DNA of 64,000 nt from Sutcliffiella horikoshii (GTDB lineage Bacteria > Bacillota > Bacilli > Bacillales > Bacillaceae_I), in NCBI GenBank assembly GCA_001636495.1, contig KV440964.1, positions 3,178,666-3,242,665 of the forward strand. Reading direction: 5' to 3'. Position numbers and translations under genes: made by a program. Each line of letters opens with the position of its first letter. The stretch's first letter is position 1. Below the pieces are notes generated by a model. That model was not told where the DNA came from. It did not search any database and was given only the letters and a program-made list of their open reading frames with translations. Shown here piece by piece: positions 1-12,404 of this stretch.

Positions 1-407
1 TTATGACCGATTTTTACTGGAATCCCGTATTCAGGTCCTTTATTTCTTTCCAGCGGATCAATTGGATGAGTGGCCGTATAGATATGTACACCAGGTGCCG
101 ACATGCAATTATCCCCAAACTCCACTTTGCATACATCTAAAATGCAGCAGTCGAAGTTAGCGAAAAAATTCTCTCCCACTTGAATATTGTAGCCATAATC
201 ACAACGGAAGTTCGGTTCCAAATACACGGTTTCCCCTGTAGAGCCGAATAGTTCCTTCAGCAGTTCCACTCTTCTGTCTCCCTCTATTTCGGTGGTTTCA
301 TTAATTAGGCGGCTTAATCTCCTAGCATTTACTCTCTCTTCCATCAACTCTGGATCCCACGGATTGTACAATTCTCCAGCGAGCATCTTTTCTTTTTCTG
401 TCTTCAT
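1..407 (-). CDS. maa: Maltose/galactoside O-acetyltransferase-like protein (3' end outside window)
   Basis: Transfers acetyl from acetyl-CoA to a sugar hydroxyl, cytosolic, by family. The visible 135 residues start MKTEKEKMLAGELYNPWDPE, the typical N-terminal Mac (maltose acetyltransferase) domain, and run into the left-handed beta-helix hexapeptide region (NCMSAPGVHIYTATHPIDP) that holds the catalytic His of this family. The start is the ATG at 405-407, preceded by AAAGGAGTAG. The C-terminal third lies beyond the window edge. Family assignment is firm; the physiological sugar acceptor cannot be told. Confidence 0.9.
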   Translation of the reverse strand, partial: MKTEKEKMLAGELYNPWDPELMEERVNARRLSRLINETTEIEGDRRVELLKELFGSTGETVYLEPNFRCDYGYNIQVGENFFANFDCCILDVCKVEFGDNCMSAPGVHIYTATHPIDPLERNKGPEYGIPVKIGH

Positions 408-439
408 TTTTTCTACTCCTTTAAACCGTTGTTTTTTCA

Positions 440-1372
440 TTATAACGGACGTATTAATACTTGAAAAACTTCTTTCAAAAAGTGCTCATAATCAAACCCT
501 AAAGCAATATGGTGCTTACTACCTTCTTCCATTTCAATGTGCCGAAAATCTGCATACGACTTCCCACGAGTCTTTCCTTCCACCACGACGTTCACTTTTT
601 TCGCTAAGTATTGCACTCTTTTGGGATGGACAACGGAATAGACAGTTAGCAAATCATGAAACGGAGCCCCCTCCATGCCTGGCACCAATCTAGCATAGGC
701 ATCTGCATAGTACCTGATTATCGGGATATACATTTCTCTGAATTTATTTCTGGAATAATACCATAAAGACTCTGCAAAGTCTGGGGTGATAATTGCCTTC
801 TGCGTGACATTCAATGGGGTGAGGAAAACTTTTTTTCCGTAGTATAACAATAGATTGACGGAAGTTGGGTCTCCATAGAAATTCGCTTCTGCTACAGGAG
901 TAACATTCCCCGGTACCATGAAGGCGCCACCCATTATATGCAGTTCCTTTACCATACCCATTACTTCTTTATTCAATAAGAAACAAGCTGCCAACGTTGT
1001 TGATCTTCCAAGATCAACAATGACCAGATCCTTATTTTTATTAATCAATTGGAATACTTCACCAAGATTCCGGAGACGAAAATTATAGGACCCATCCGGA
1101 ATCTTTATTGGACCGATACCGTCCTCTCCATGGATTTCGGGATAATAAGTAGCCACCTCCCCTGACACCGGCATTTCGGCACCGTTGAATAATGGTATTT
1201 CCAAGCGGCCAGCTAAACTTAAAATATGGGATGCATTATTGGCGGCCGTTTTCTTATCCACATTTCCATAGCTGCATACAAGGCCCAGTACTTCTATTTC
1301 TGGATGTAATAAAGCATAAATCAACGCAAGTGCATCATCAATTCCCGGGTCACAAAATATCAATAGCTTCAT
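440..1372 (-). CDS. Inosine-uridine preferring nucleoside hydrolase family protein
   Basis: Hydrolyses the N-glycosidic bond of ribonucleosides for purine/pyrimidine salvage, by family. The N-terminus shows the calcium-binding aspartate cluster (CDPGIDDALALIYAL) of IUNH enzymes; the central ELHIMGGAF and late FHDLLTVYSVVHP segments match the other active-site motifs. At about 310 residues it has normal length. A GTG lies 3 codons upstream of the chosen ATG (1372); the ATG sits 7 nt from AGGAGG, the GTG only 4, so the ATG is preferred. It stands alone between a sugar acetyltransferase and a membrane protein on the same strand. Substrate preference cannot be read from the sequence. Confidence 0.88.
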   Translation of the reverse strand: MKLLIFCDPGIDDALALIYALLHPEIEVLGLVCSYGNVDKKTAANNASHILSLAGRLEIPLFNGAEMPVSGEVATYYPEIHGEDGIGPIKIPDGSYNFRLRNLGEVFQLINKNKDLVIVDLGRSTTLAACFLLNKEVMGMVKELHIMGGAFMVPGNVTPVAEANFYGDPTSVNLLLYYGKKVFLTPLNVTQKAIITPDFAESLWYYSRNKFREMYIPIIRYYADAYARLVPGMEGAPFHDLLTVYSVVHPKRVQYLAKKVNVVVEGKTRGKSYADFRHIEMEEGSKHHIALGFDYEHFLKEVFQVLIRPL

Positions 1373-1468
1373 CACATTTCCTCCTAATACCTTTTATTGT
1401 AAAATATTAGAAGTTGCGTGAAATTATGTGATTCAAAGGATGTATTTCTTATACAGTTTTTCAAAAAC

Positions 1469-2389
1469 CTACATAAAATCGAAATAGTAGCGGATCACAT
1501 GGAAAAAAACCGGAGCTGAATAAGCCAGGCTATCCACTCTGGTCAAATAGCTTTTCTTTATAACAGATGCCTTTTCATCATCCCCAATTAATAGATCCCG
1601 TTTCAAGACAGACACTGCCAGACTTCCTCCGAAACAAGCCACGCTGATGAGCAGACCTGATAATAATCCGAACAGTTCATCCAATGGCGTTAAGTAGGCG
1701 TACAGGTTATACGAAACTCCCGTTGTCACAAAGGTGGAGATCAGGAAACCTTCCCAAGTGATATTCGGATTGGATGACGGGATGATCTTTCGTTTTCCAA
1801 TATAGAGCGAGACAAGATATTGGACGACATCATGCAATTGTGTCAGAACGACCAAGAATAAGACCAGATTTGCACCATACTCCGGTGTGGCTGTTTGGTA
1901 GAAAGCTAGGTGACTTAGACCGAATACCATCAGCATCAAGCCCCACTGTGTGGAACTAACTGAGCGCAAAAAACCTACCGTCCCCTTGCCAAGAATCCTT
2001 GGCAGCGGAAGGAACAGGAAAACATAAACTGGAATAAAGACAATGAACATACCGTACCATCCGATATAGATCCAATAAAATTGAATAGGAATCGATAGGT
2101 ACGCCCAGAGGAATAATTGTCGATCCACCTTACGGGTCCGTAATATAGAGAAATATTCCTTCAAGGAAAAAAAACATAGAAACATGAGAGCGAATAAGGA
2201 TACTAGTGGATGAAAAAGAGTAGCAACACTGAATACTGCAAGCATTCCCCACCAAGACTTCACCCTAACCGATAATTCGGAAAAATCCTTTGATGCTGTA
2301 TTTCTTTTTACTATGTAAAAGGTGATACTGAAAACACTTAAACCAAAAGCAATCACTAAAAGTGTGATGACGGCTTCTATCTCAAACAT
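1469..2389 (-). CDS. CdsA/YnbB-like phosphatidate cytidylyltransferase-family membrane protein
   Basis: A 306-residue polytopic membrane protein with about eight hydrophobic segments. The C-terminal half resembles CDP-diacylglycerol synthases: LTQLHDVVQYLVSLYIGKRK, SPNITWEG-like and SVLKRDLLIGDDEKASVIKK segments correspond to the CdsA core. The classical CdsA signature, which ends HGG-x-x-DR-x-D, is replaced by LTRVDSLAYSAPVFFH, so this is a divergent branch more like E. coli YnbB than the housekeeping enzyme. The expected reaction is CTP + phosphatidate to CDP-diacylglycerol, but that is inference. Start ATG at 2389 follows GGGGGATT. Confidence 0.72.
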   Translation of the reverse strand: MFEIEAVITLLVIAFGLSVFSITFYIVKRNTASKDFSELSVRVKSWWGMLAVFSVATLFHPLVSLFALMFLCFFSLKEYFSILRTRKVDRQLFLWAYLSIPIQFYWIYIGWYGMFIVFIPVYVFLFLPLPRILGKGTVGFLRSVSSTQWGLMLMVFGLSHLAFYQTATPEYGANLVLFLVVLTQLHDVVQYLVSLYIGKRKIIPSSNPNITWEGFLISTFVTTGVSYNLYAYLTPLDELFGLLSGLLISVACFGGSLAVSVLKRDLLIGDDEKASVIKKSYLTRVDSLAYSAPVFFHVIRYYFDFM

Positions 2390-2496
2390 AATAATCCCCC
2401 TATCTACCTATAATTATGAAATTAATGGTTAATTTTGGTCAAGAGAAATTATATAATGTATAGAAGAAACTATTTTTTTAGAAGGTGTTGTTCAAG

Positions 2497-3048
2497 ATGG
2501 AAGATACATATGTTTATATATTGCTAACAGATACAGGCACCCTATTTACTAAATCAATTAAAAAGTATACGAAAGCTCCTTATAATCACGTATCCCTTTC
2601 TTTTGACAGCGACCTTATGGAGTTGTACAGCTTTGGAAGAAAAAGACCAAGCAATCCTCTTAACGGCGGCTTTGTTAGGGAAGATGTGGAGAATGGCACC
2701 TACAGAAGGTACCCTAGAACTACATGTGTGCTATACAAATTGAAAGTGACACCAAGAGAAGTGGTGAAGATGAGAAGGATCATTGGCGTTTTTCAGAGGA
2801 AGGAAAAGAAATGGTTCTACAATCTACTTGGGGTAATTGGCGTTTCCATTAATGAACCAGTTGAAATAGATTCAAGCTATTTCTGTTCCCAATTCGTTTC
2901 AGATGTTCTTCACCGTTCTGGAATTAGGTTATGGGATAAACTTCCTTCCCTTGTAACCCCTGACGACTTTAGGCAAAGCGACCGATTAGAATGGGTGTAT
3001 GAAGGAAGACTGTATGACTATGAACCTGTAAAGCTACGGGTTACATAA
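2497..3048 (+). CDS. Permuted NlpC/P60 (YiiX/YebB-like) papain-fold protein
   Basis: 183 residues, no signal peptide. Two motifs fit the circularly permuted NlpC/P60 fold: an early His in YNHVSLSFD and a later Cys in SSYFCSQFVSDVLHRSG. In this superfamily these form the catalytic Cys-His pair acting on amide or ester bonds of peptidoglycan or lipids. In-frame GTG (2485) and TTG (2488) codons overlap or abut the AGAAGG ribosome site at 2480-2485, so the ATG at 2497 is chosen. It is a lone plus-strand gene between two minus-strand genes and shares a bidirectional terminator with the next one. Exact substrate is unknown. Confidence 0.7.
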   Translation: MEDTYVYILLTDTGTLFTKSIKKYTKAPYNHVSLSFDSDLMELYSFGRKRPSNPLNGGFVREDVENGTYRRYPRTTCVLYKLKVTPREVVKMRRIIGVFQRKEKKWFYNLLGVIGVSINEPVEIDSSYFCSQFVSDVLHRSGIRLWDKLPSLVTPDDFRQSDRLEWVYEGRLYDYEPVKLRVT

Positions 3049-3053
3049 AAGAA

Positions 3054-3077
3054 GGGAGGAACCTTGTGGCTCCTCCC
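3054..3077. terminator. Bidirectional terminator between convergent genes
   Basis: A 10-bp stem with one mismatch and a TTGT loop (GGGAGGAACC pairing with GGCTCCTCCC). The minus-strand exit is pyrimidine-rich (CTTCTTTTATG), so it best serves the lipoprotein gene but could stop both transcripts. Confidence 0.7.
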
Positions 3078-3086
3078 TATTTCAAG

Positions 3087-4043
3087 TTAATAGCTTCCCG
3101 TTTGCTCCATCTGTTCCATATCTTCCATTGTAATTTCCTGTGCATTGTCAATTACTTCTTGAGGAACCGTAATCTCCCCAACTTCATCAAAGTTGGTTAG
3201 CGTGGAGTCCATCATCTGGATGCTGGTCACTTTTTCGCCTTCGATATCCATTTCCATATCCATGTTTACCAATACCCTCGTTTGATAGAAGGTTTCTTTA
3301 TCCACATGAACGACATAGCTTAATTGGTTGATAGTCATCATGGAAAGCATTTCTTCCATCATACCTCCCATGTCATCCCCCATCATTCCGCCAATCATGC
3401 CAGCCATTTCATTAAATTGCTCACCAGACCCTTCGAAATTCAACACATAATGGTCTTCCTCTTCAGTCATGGTCATGTTTTCGGAATAGTCTTTTAACAT
3501 TTCCAACTGTTCTGCTGGATTTGTTTGCATTTCCGACATGGAGTTCAGCTCTGCTGCAAACTCATCCGGCATCTTAAACCATTGTCCAGCCATTGAATCG
3601 TAAACGAAGAATCCATCTTCAGAGAAATACGATTCATTATCCATGCTCTCCATCATCCCATCTGCATCCTCAATGGAAGTAACCTGATACATCGCCAATG
3701 GATTTAAGGACATGTCTGTAGTTGTTGTTGTAACCATTTTGATGGTATCCTCTCCATCCATAGAAATTTCCTGATCAGAAACCATTTCCATGGAATAGCT
3801 CGAGAGTGCAGCCATTGCTTCAGTGGACTTTTGCAGGACTTCTTCAGCAGTCAATGATTCTGCTTCTGTTGCTTCCGTCGCATCTGTTTCCTCTGCTTCA
3901 TTGGAGTTCGTTCCCTCGCTTGTTGTATCTTCAGCAGCTACATTTTCTTCTACATCTCCGTTCACTTCATTGGAGGTATTCCCACAAGCTGTCAATATCA
4001 TAACAGCCAAAATCCCCACAAGCATCAATTTCAAAGATTTCAC
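3087..4043 (-). CDS. DUF6612-like lipoprotein
   Basis: 318 residues with a lipoprotein signal: basic start, hydrophobic core and LTAC lipobox with Cys at about residue 20, followed by a low-complexity acidic Thr/Ser/Glu linker (residues ~22-65). The globular part begins LQKSTEAMAALSSYSMEMVS and continues with alternating strand-rich, Met-rich segments, as in secreted LolA/LppX-fold lipoproteins of Bacillus annotated DUF6612. Members are anchored outside the membrane; their function is not established. Start is GTG at 4043 behind GGGAGAGGAT; an overlapping ATG is out of frame. Confidence 0.72.
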   Translation of the reverse strand: MKSLKLMLVGILAVMILTACGNTSNEVNGDVEENVAAEDTTSEGTNSNEAEETDATEATEAESLTAEEVLQKSTEAMAALSSYSMEMVSDQEISMDGEDTIKMVTTTTTDMSLNPLAMYQVTSIEDADGMMESMDNESYFSEDGFFVYDSMAGQWFKMPDEFAAELNSMSEMQTNPAEQLEMLKDYSENMTMTEEEDHYVLNFEGSGEQFNEMAGMIGGMMGDDMGGMMEEMLSMMTINQLSYVVHVDKETFYQTRVLVNMDMEMDIEGEKVTSIQMMDSTLTNFDEVGEITVPQEVIDNAQEITMEDMEQMEQTGSY

Positions 4044-4266
4044 ATAATCCTCTCCCGTTCTCTGTTGTTTTATAGACTATTTTCTTTTACCCTATTACAG
4101 GATAAAAATAACAGTATTAACAAAAAGTTCATAAATAAGTTTTTTCTAGTGAACTCTTTGTCTCCCATATGTTGATACGAGAGAGAATGGTAGATGGTTT
4201 CAAAATAAGGGGGAATTAGTAATATATACCTAAATAATCACTCCAAACATAAAAATAAAATGAAAA

Positions 4267-4295
4267 ACCATCACCGATTCATTAAAGGCGATGGT
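4267..4295 (-). terminator. Terminator of the ilv-leu operon
   Basis: Immediately 3' of leuD. On the minus strand ACCATCGCC pairs with GGTGATGGT (one wobble pair) around an 11-nt loop, followed by TTTTCATTTTATTTTT. Confidence 0.88.
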
Positions 4296-4305
4296 CTTCA
4301 CAAAA

Positions 4306-4896
4306 CTAGTAAACTCTTCTTGTTTGCTCATATTCATAAATCGCTTCCGTATACATTTCGGTCAGTCCGATATCGTCCAGCCCTTTCAAAAGCATTTGCT
4401 TGCGATACTCATCCGCTTCAAAATGATACTTCAAATCATTTCCAACACAAATCTCCTGGAACTCAAGATCCACCTCAAGTTCAAGAAGGTCGTTAGAAGT
4501 TTTTTGAAAAAGCTCTTCCACTTCTTCTTCTTTTAACACCACAGGTAGAATCCCATTTTTAAAGCAGTTGTTATAAAAGATATCTGCAAAGGATGGTGCA
4601 ATAACCACCTTGATTCCGTAATCCTTTAGCGCCCATGGTGCGTGTTCACGAGAGGATCCACAACCAAAATTCTTCCGTGCCAGAAGAATGGAAGCACCTT
4701 TGAAGTTGGGGTCATTCATGATAAAGGAATCATTTTTTTCTCCATTTGCATCAAAACGCCAATCATAAAAGAGAAATTGCCCAAACCCAGTTCGTTCAAT
4801 TCGTTTCAGGAATTGCTTCGGAATGATTTGATCTGTATCGACGTTGGCCTTATCTAAAGGAATTACTTTTCCGATATGATTGATGAGTGCTTCCAT
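4306..4896 (-). CDS. leuD: 3-isopropylmalate dehydratase, small subunit
   Basis: Small subunit of isopropylmalate isomerase, which with LeuC interconverts 2- and 3-isopropylmalate in leucine synthesis in the cytosol. The sequence shows [16 protein letters not shown] near the N-terminus and the swivel-domain motif [19 protein letters not shown]; 196 residues is the normal length. The start overlaps the leuC stop by one base (TAATG) behind GGAGGAGG, so the two subunits are translationally coupled. Last gene of the operon. Confidence 0.97.
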   Translation of the reverse strand: MEALINHIGKVIPLDKANVDTDQIIPKQFLKRIERTGFGQFLFYDWRFDANGEKNDSFIMNDPNFKGASILLARKNFGCGSSREHAPWALKDYGIKVVIAPSFADIFYNNCFKNGILPVVLKEEEVEELFQKTSNDLLELEVDLEFQEICVGNDLKYHFEADEYRKQMLLKGLDDIGLTEMYTEAIYEYEQTRRVY

Positions 4897-6317
4897 TAGA
4901 CGACCTCCTCCTTTTTATACCGCCATTTATTCACATTGACAAATCTGCCACTAATCGCAGCTGCTGCGGCCATTGCAGGACTGACCAAGTGCGTTCTGGC
5001 GCCTCTCCCTTGTCTGCCTTCAAAGTTGCGGTTAGAAGTGGAAGCACATCTTTTTCCTGAGGGAACAACATCAGGATTCATGCTGAGACACATGCTGCAA
5101 CCTGCCTCTCTCCATTCAAATCCAGCCTCTAAAAATATCTCATGAAGACCTTCTTCTTCTGCCTGTTTTTTTACCTGCTTGGAGCCTGGAACAACAAGCG
5201 CGGTTACAGAGGAAGAAACAGATCTACCTTTTACCACTTCAGCAGCTTTTCGCAAATCTTCGATACGGGAGTTGGTACAGGATCCGATAAACACATAATC
5301 GATAACAATATCCTCAATTTTCATACCGGGTGTCAGTCCCATGTAGTCGATTGCTTGAGCGACAGATTTTCTTTCCCCTTCATTTTCAATGGTTGCAGGG
5401 TTTGGCACCGTGCCGCTGATACTTGTGCCCATTGAAGGATTCGTTCCCCATGTGACTTGCGGTTCAAGATTGGTAATGTCGAATTGGATTTCTTTATCAT
5501 AAACCGCACCATCATCTGAACGAAGCGCATACCATTCCACTTCCGCCTTGTCACGCTCCTCGCCAACGGGTGCATATTTTCTTCCATTTAAATAGGAGAA
5601 AGTCGTTTCATCCGGGGCAATAAGTCCAGCGCGGGCACCGCCCTCAATGGCCATATTACAGATGGTCATGCGTTCCTCCATGGACATCTCTTCAATCACT
5701 TCTCCGGTAAATTCAAGCACATACCCTGTACCAAAATCTGTTCCATATTTAGCAATCACAGCCAAGATGAGATCTTTAGCAGATACATCAAGCGGTCTCA
5801 GTCCTGTGAAATCTACTTTTAATGTCTTTGGCTTTGACTGCCACAAGCATTGGGTTGCAAGAACATGCTCCACTTCACTTGTACCGATCCCAAAGGCCAA
5901 GGCACCAAATGCTCCGTGTGTGGAGGTATGGCTGTCACCACACACGATGGTTTTCCCTGGTAATGTCAACCCTAGCTCAGGTCCAATTACATGGACAATT
6001 CCTTGTTCTGCGCTGTGAAGGTCTGCGAGTCTAATTCCAAACTCTTTGCAGTTTGCTTCAAGTGTCGTCATTTGTTTGGAGGCGACTTCGTCTGTAACAT
6101 GAAACGGGTTGATGGTTGGGACATTGTGGTCCATGGTTGCAAATGTTAAGTCTGGTTGTCTTACTTTTCTTCCTGAAAGACGCAGTCCCTCGAATGCTTG
6201 AGGAGAGGTGACTTCGTGCACCAAGTGGAGGTCGATGTACAACAGGCTTGGTTTGTTCTCCTCTTTTACGACTGTATGCCGATCCCAGATTTTCTCGAAT
6301 AGTGTTCTTGGCTGCAT
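4896..6317 (-). CDS. leuC: 3-isopropylmalate dehydratase, large subunit
   Basis: Aconitase-family [4Fe-4S] subunit of isopropylmalate isomerase. Cluster-ligand motifs are visible: [14 protein letters not shown] and [13 protein letters not shown], plus [21 protein letters not shown]. 473 residues. A GTG three codons upstream is possible, but the ATG at 6317 lies 8 nt after GGAAGG and gives the usual [11 protein letters not shown] start. It follows leuB after about 195 nt that hold a hairpin repeat, and it overlaps leuD. Confidence 0.97.
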   Translation of the reverse strand: MQPRTLFEKIWDRHTVVKEENKPSLLYIDLHLVHEVTSPQAFEGLRLSGRKVRQPDLTFATMDHNVPTINPFHVTDEVASKQMTTLEANCKEFGIRLADLHSAEQGIVHVIGPELGLTLPGKTIVCGDSHTSTHGAFGALAFGIGTSEVEHVLATQCLWQSKPKTLKVDFTGLRPLDVSAKDLILAVIAKYGTDFGTGYVLEFTGEVIEEMSMEERMTICNMAIEGGARAGLIAPDETTFSYLNGRKYAPVGEERDKAEVEWYALRSDDGAVYDKEIQFDITNLEPQVTWGTNPSMGTSISGTVPNPATIENEGERKSVAQAIDYMGLTPGMKIEDIVIDYVFIGSCTNSRIEDLRKAAEVVKGRSVSSSVTALVVPGSKQVKKQAEEEGLHEIFLEAGFEWREAGCSMCLSMNPDVVPSGKRCASTSNRNFEGRQGRGARTHLVSPAMAAAAAISGRFVNVNKWRYKKEEVV

Positions 6318-6356
6318 GTCACTCACCTTCCGTTTTTCATAATTATCTCTGTTTAA

Positions 6357-6487
6357 CTCCTTTCGATTTCCGTTCCAGGTGTTCGCTTTCCGCGGGACGG
6401 TGCTTGAGCCTCCTCACAACGCTTGAGGGGTCTCAACCAACCGTTATCCCCCGCTGGAGTCTCACACCTTGCACTTCAATCTACAGG
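6357..6487. repeat. Operon-internal hairpin repeat, copy 1 (leuB-leuC gap)
   Basis: About 130 bp, imperfectly palindromic, closely related to the copy at 10228-10356 and in the same orientation. Both begin ACTCCT and end CTACAGGTG, and share the core TTCGCTTTCCGCGGG. Arms pair across the element, e.g. AGGTG with CACCT and ACGGT with ACCGT; both pairs covary with the second copy. It lies in the non-coding gap of a transcribed operon. I recognise this as a type of intergenic repeat common in Bacillaceae genomes, but cannot name a family. Confidence 0.85.
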
Positions 6488-6512
6488 TGAATTCTTTTAC
6501 TTTGTAAACTTG

Positions 6513-7600
6513 CTAGTTCTTTATCGGTGCTTTTAGGTAGCTTCTTACTGCTTCTCCCATTTGGGCGGTACCGAGGAGGCGTTCCCATTCTGAGCCGATG
6601 TCCGAAGTGCGGTAGCCTTCCTCTAATGCGAGGTCTACTGCTTTTTCTACAGAGGCCGCTTCTTCCTCTAAGCCTAGGGAATGTCGAAGTAACATGGCGG
6701 CTGAGAGAATGGTAGCCAATGGATTGGCAACATTTTTGCCGGTAATATCTGGTGCAGATCCGTGGATAGGCTCGTAAAGCCCTGGTCCGTCGACACCTAG
6801 ACTAGCAGAAGGCAACATCCCGAGGGAGCCCGTGAGCATAGAAGCTTCATCGCTTAAAATGTCTCCAAACATGTTTTCTGTCACGATTACGTCAAATTGT
6901 CGCGGGTTTCTGACCAATTGCATGGCGGCATTATCTACTAGCATGTGGTCTAATTGGACATCAGGGAATTCTTTTGCAATCCGGTTGGCCGTTTCCCTCC
7001 AGAGCCTGCTGCTTTCTAACACATTTGCTTTATCAACAGACGTAAGTTTTTTCTTTCTCCCTTGAGCAACTTCAAATCCTTTTCGGATAATCTGTTCCAT
7101 CTCTTTTTCGGTATAGTGAAGCGTGTCTATTACTTCTAGACCATCCTTTCCTTGTCTTCTTTCACGGGGAGCTCCAAAATAAATTCCGCCTGTCAGTTCC
7201 CTGACAATTAAAATATCTGTATCTAAAACTACCTCTCTTTTTAAAGGAGAAGCATGGATCAAAGACTCAAACAGGGTGACAGGGCGGAGATTAGCATGTA
7301 GTTTCAATACTTTACGGATTCCAAGTAATCCAGCTTCCGGCCTTCTATCAGGTGATTCTTCATCCCATTTAGGGCCGCCTACTGCTCCCAGAAGGACGGC
7401 ATGGCTGTTTTTACATATATCCACCGTCTCTTGTGGAAGAGGAGTTCCTGTCTCATCGACAGCAACTCCCCCGATCTTGCCATAGTTAAAAGTAAATGTA
7501 TGTTGAAAATTCTTGGCTACCTGCTCTAGTACAAGTATCGCTTCCCTTACCACTTCAGGGCCGATTCCGTCACCAGGCAGGACGCTGATCGTAAATTGAC

Positions 7601-7604
<4 letters not shown>
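6513..7604 (-). CDS. leuB: 3-isopropylmalate dehydrogenase
   Basis: NAD-dependent oxidative decarboxylation of 3-isopropylmalate to 2-ketoisocaproate. Visible features: the N-terminal [17 protein letters not shown], the substrate-arginine region [29 protein letters not shown] and the C-terminal NAD motif [18 protein letters not shown]. 363 residues, normal length. Start ATG at 7604 behind GGAGGTAGG overlaps the leuA stop by 4 bp (ATGA). Downstream, the gap to leuC carries the first hairpin repeat. Confidence 0.97.
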
Positions 7605-10184
<2,580 letters not shown>

Positions 10185-10227
10185 TTAATAAGGTTTATTT
10201 GAAGTCAGTTTGTTATTCCCGCTTACT

Positions 10228-10356
10228 CCTGTAGCTTTTCGTTCCAGATGTTCGCTTTCCGCGGGGCGGTGCTTGAGCCTCCTCACAATGCTTCAGGGGT
10301 CTCAACCTACCGCTACCTCCCGCCGGAGTCTCACATCTTGCACTACAAGCTACAGG
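10228..10356. repeat. Operon-internal hairpin repeat, copy 2 (ilvN-ilvC gap)
   Basis: 129 bp ending in perfect 10-bp inverted repeats (CCTGTAGCTT / AAGCTACAGG), with the same core as the copy at 6357-6487. Where copy 1 has AGGTG/CACCT this copy has AGATG/CATCT, and ACGGT/ACCGT becomes GCGGT/ACCGC: two compensatory changes that support a conserved fold. No open reading frame of interest inside. Confidence 0.87.
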
Positions 10357-10407
10357 TGTTTATCGAAGGTACTTAATCATCCTTTGTTAATAAAACTAAA
10401 TATTCCG

Positions 10408-10665
10408 TTAATTTGTTAGAGCGATTTGCTCTGATATGTCGGTAATTTGGATAACATCGATTTGTTTGTCTAACTGGAGTTTTATTTTCTCCACCTCTTG
10501 TTCCTCGGCCACGTTTACGACGATGGTCATCAAGGAAATGGGGGATTCGTTGACAGGTGCTACTGCCAGGCTTTCAATGTTCAACCCTTTTCTAAGAAAT
10601 AGATTGGTTAACCGGTTCAATACTCCAAGCTGATTGTTTACGAGGAGCGACAATGTTCGCTTCAT
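10408..10665 (-). CDS. ilvN: Acetolactate synthase regulatory subunit, short ACT-only form
   Basis: Regulatory partner of IlvB. Begins [20 protein letters not shown], the ACT-domain valine-binding N-terminus, then [16 protein letters not shown] and SLMTIVVN. Only 85 residues: one ACT domain, without the C-terminal domain that brings the B. subtilis IlvH to roughly twice this size. The ATG overlaps the ilvB stop by 4 bp (ATGA) with AAGGTGTG upstream, indicating coupled synthesis of the two subunits. Feedback control by valine is expected from the family, not shown here. Confidence 0.9.
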   Translation of the reverse strand: MKRTLSLLVNNQLGVLNRLTNLFLRKGLNIESLAVAPVNESPISLMTIVVNVAEEQEVEKIKLQLDKQIDVIQITDISEQIALTN

Positions 10666-12377
10666 GGCTTCACACCTTCCATTTGTTGAATTCCTTTTCC
10701 AGGGGCAATCATCGGATACACATTTTCTGTCGTGGTCACTCGGCAATCCAAAAGATATGGCTCATCTGTTGCAAGTGCCTCGGCGAATGCAGCGCAGAAC
10801 TCTTCTTCATTTTGGACCACTGCCGCCTTGATCCCAAATGCATCGGACAGTTTGACGTAATCCGGTTGGTTCGGAAGCAGTGATTCCGAGTATCTTTCCT
10901 TATAGAAGAGCTGCTGCCATTGGCGAACCATGCCCATGGACTGGTTGTTTACAAGCACCACTTTCACCGGTAGAGAGTACTCCTTTAATACGGCCAGTTC
11001 TTGTAATGTCATCTGGAAACCAGCATCTCCTAGTACGGCGACGACAGTGGATGGTCTTTCTGCAACCTGTGCGCCTATTGCGGCAGGTAGGCCAAAGCCC
11101 ATCGTTCCAAGTCCACCTGAAGTTACCCAGCGGTCAGGCTTTCTAAATCCATGGAATTGCGCGGCCCACATTTGATGTTGACCAACATCTGTCGTTACAA
11201 TGGCTTCCCCTTTGGTTAGTTCATGAACGAGCTCTAGAAGCTTTTGTGGCTTGAATGTTTGCCCATCCTCCACATACCATAATGGAAAATCTTCTTTGGA
11301 TTGAAGCAACCTTTCAAGCCAGTTGCTTGTATCTCCAGTTTCAGGCAACTCCTTCAATAGAAGCTGGAGAGATTTTGCTGCATCGCCAATCACCGGATAG
11401 TCCGTCGGTACATTTTTTCCAATTTCTGAAGGGTCAATATCGAAATGTACCACCTTCGCAAACTTGGCAAACTCTTGCAAATTGCCAGTCAGTCTGTCAT
11501 CAAATCTTGCTCCGATGTTAATAATGAGATCTGCTTCATACAGGGCCATATTGGCTGTATAAGTCCCGTGCATTCCTGCCATTCCGAGGAAAAGCGGATG
11601 ATCGGCTGGAAAACTGCCTAGACCTAGTAGGGTATTAGCTACTGGAATGGTTGTTTTTGCTACCAGTTCTTTCAATTCTTGTGTCGCTTTGCTGTGGAGA
11701 ACGCCTGCCCCAGCTAAAATGACGGGCTTTTCCGCTTTTTTCAATGCCTGTGCCACTTTTTTTATAGCCTGCAGGTCAGGTTCGGTCTGTAACTTGTATC
11801 CTGGTAGGTGCACTTCTTTGGAATAGTCATAGATCCCGGAGGTTGCCGTGATATCTTTCGGAATATCAATTAACACGGGTCCTGGTCTGCCAGTGGATGC
11901 TATATGAAACGCCTCTTTAAAAATTCTTGGCAGTTCTTTGACATCCTGTACCTGGAAGTTATGTTTCGTGATTGGCATGGAAATCCCGAGAATCGGTGCT
12001 TCTTGAAAGGCATCTGATCCAAGCACTTGAGAATTGACCTGTCCGGTAATGACAACTAGAGGCAGCGAATCTATCATCGCATCTGCTAGTCCGGTTACAA
12101 TGTTAGTGGCACCGGGACCGGAAGTTGCAATTACGACTCCCGGTCTGCCAGTAATCCTTGCATACCCTTCCGCTGCATGGATGGCACCTTGCTCATGCCT
12201 TGTCAGGAGGTGAGGGATACCACCGTCATATAGCGCGTCATAAATATTCAGGACAGCCCCACCTGGATAACCAAATATCACTTCGACCTTTTCTTCCTTT
12301 AGCGCTTCAACAATCATCCTCGATCCTGTCAGTAGCTTTTGTGCAACCTTCGTTCCGCTATTTTCAACTGTACTCAT
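10662..12377 (-). CDS. ilvB: Acetolactate synthase, catalytic subunit
   Basis: ThDP-dependent condensation of pyruvate to acetolactate or, with 2-ketobutyrate, to acetohydroxybutyrate. N-terminal ThDP pyrimidine domain with [18 protein letters not shown] and the catalytic Glu in [17 protein letters not shown]; central FAD/regulatory domain; C-terminal ThDP-diphosphate motif [15 protein letters not shown]...[15 protein letters not shown]. 571 residues. Start ATG behind AAGGAGGTGG. Located between ilvD (27 nt gap) and ilvN (overlap). Confidence 0.97.
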   Translation of the reverse strand: MSTVENSGTKVAQKLLTGSRMIVEALKEEKVEVIFGYPGGAVLNIYDALYDGGIPHLLTRHEQGAIHAAEGYARITGRPGVVIATSGPGATNIVTGLADAMIDSLPLVVITGQVNSQVLGSDAFQEAPILGISMPITKHNFQVQDVKELPRIFKEAFHIASTGRPGPVLIDIPKDITATSGIYDYSKEVHLPGYKLQTEPDLQAIKKVAQALKKAEKPVILAGAGVLHSKATQELKELVAKTTIPVANTLLGLGSFPADHPLFLGMAGMHGTYTANMALYEADLIINIGARFDDRLTGNLQEFAKFAKVVHFDIDPSEIGKNVPTDYPVIGDAAKSLQLLLKELPETGDTSNWLERLLQSKEDFPLWYVEDGQTFKPQKLLELVHELTKGEAIVTTDVGQHQMWAAQFHGFRKPDRWVTSGGLGTMGFGLPAAIGAQVAERPSTVVAVLGDAGFQMTLQELAVLKEYSLPVKVVLVNNQSMGMVRQWQQLFYKERYSESLLPNQPDYVKLSDAFGIKAAVVQNEEEFCAAFAEALATDEPYLLDCRVTTTENVYPMIAPGKGIQQMEGVKP

Positions 12378-12404
12378 TCGTTCTCCACCTCCTTAAGGTT
12401 GGTA

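Noticed and set aside
4140-4260. Possible regulatory RNA between the lipoprotein gene and the leuD terminator
   Set aside because: AT-rich with no stable stem or recognised motif.
10408-10746. Longer ilvN reading frame starting at 10746
   Set aside because: The extra 27 codons overlap ilvB, lack a ribosome site and have no ACT similarity; the ATG at 10665 overlaps the ilvB stop with a proper site.
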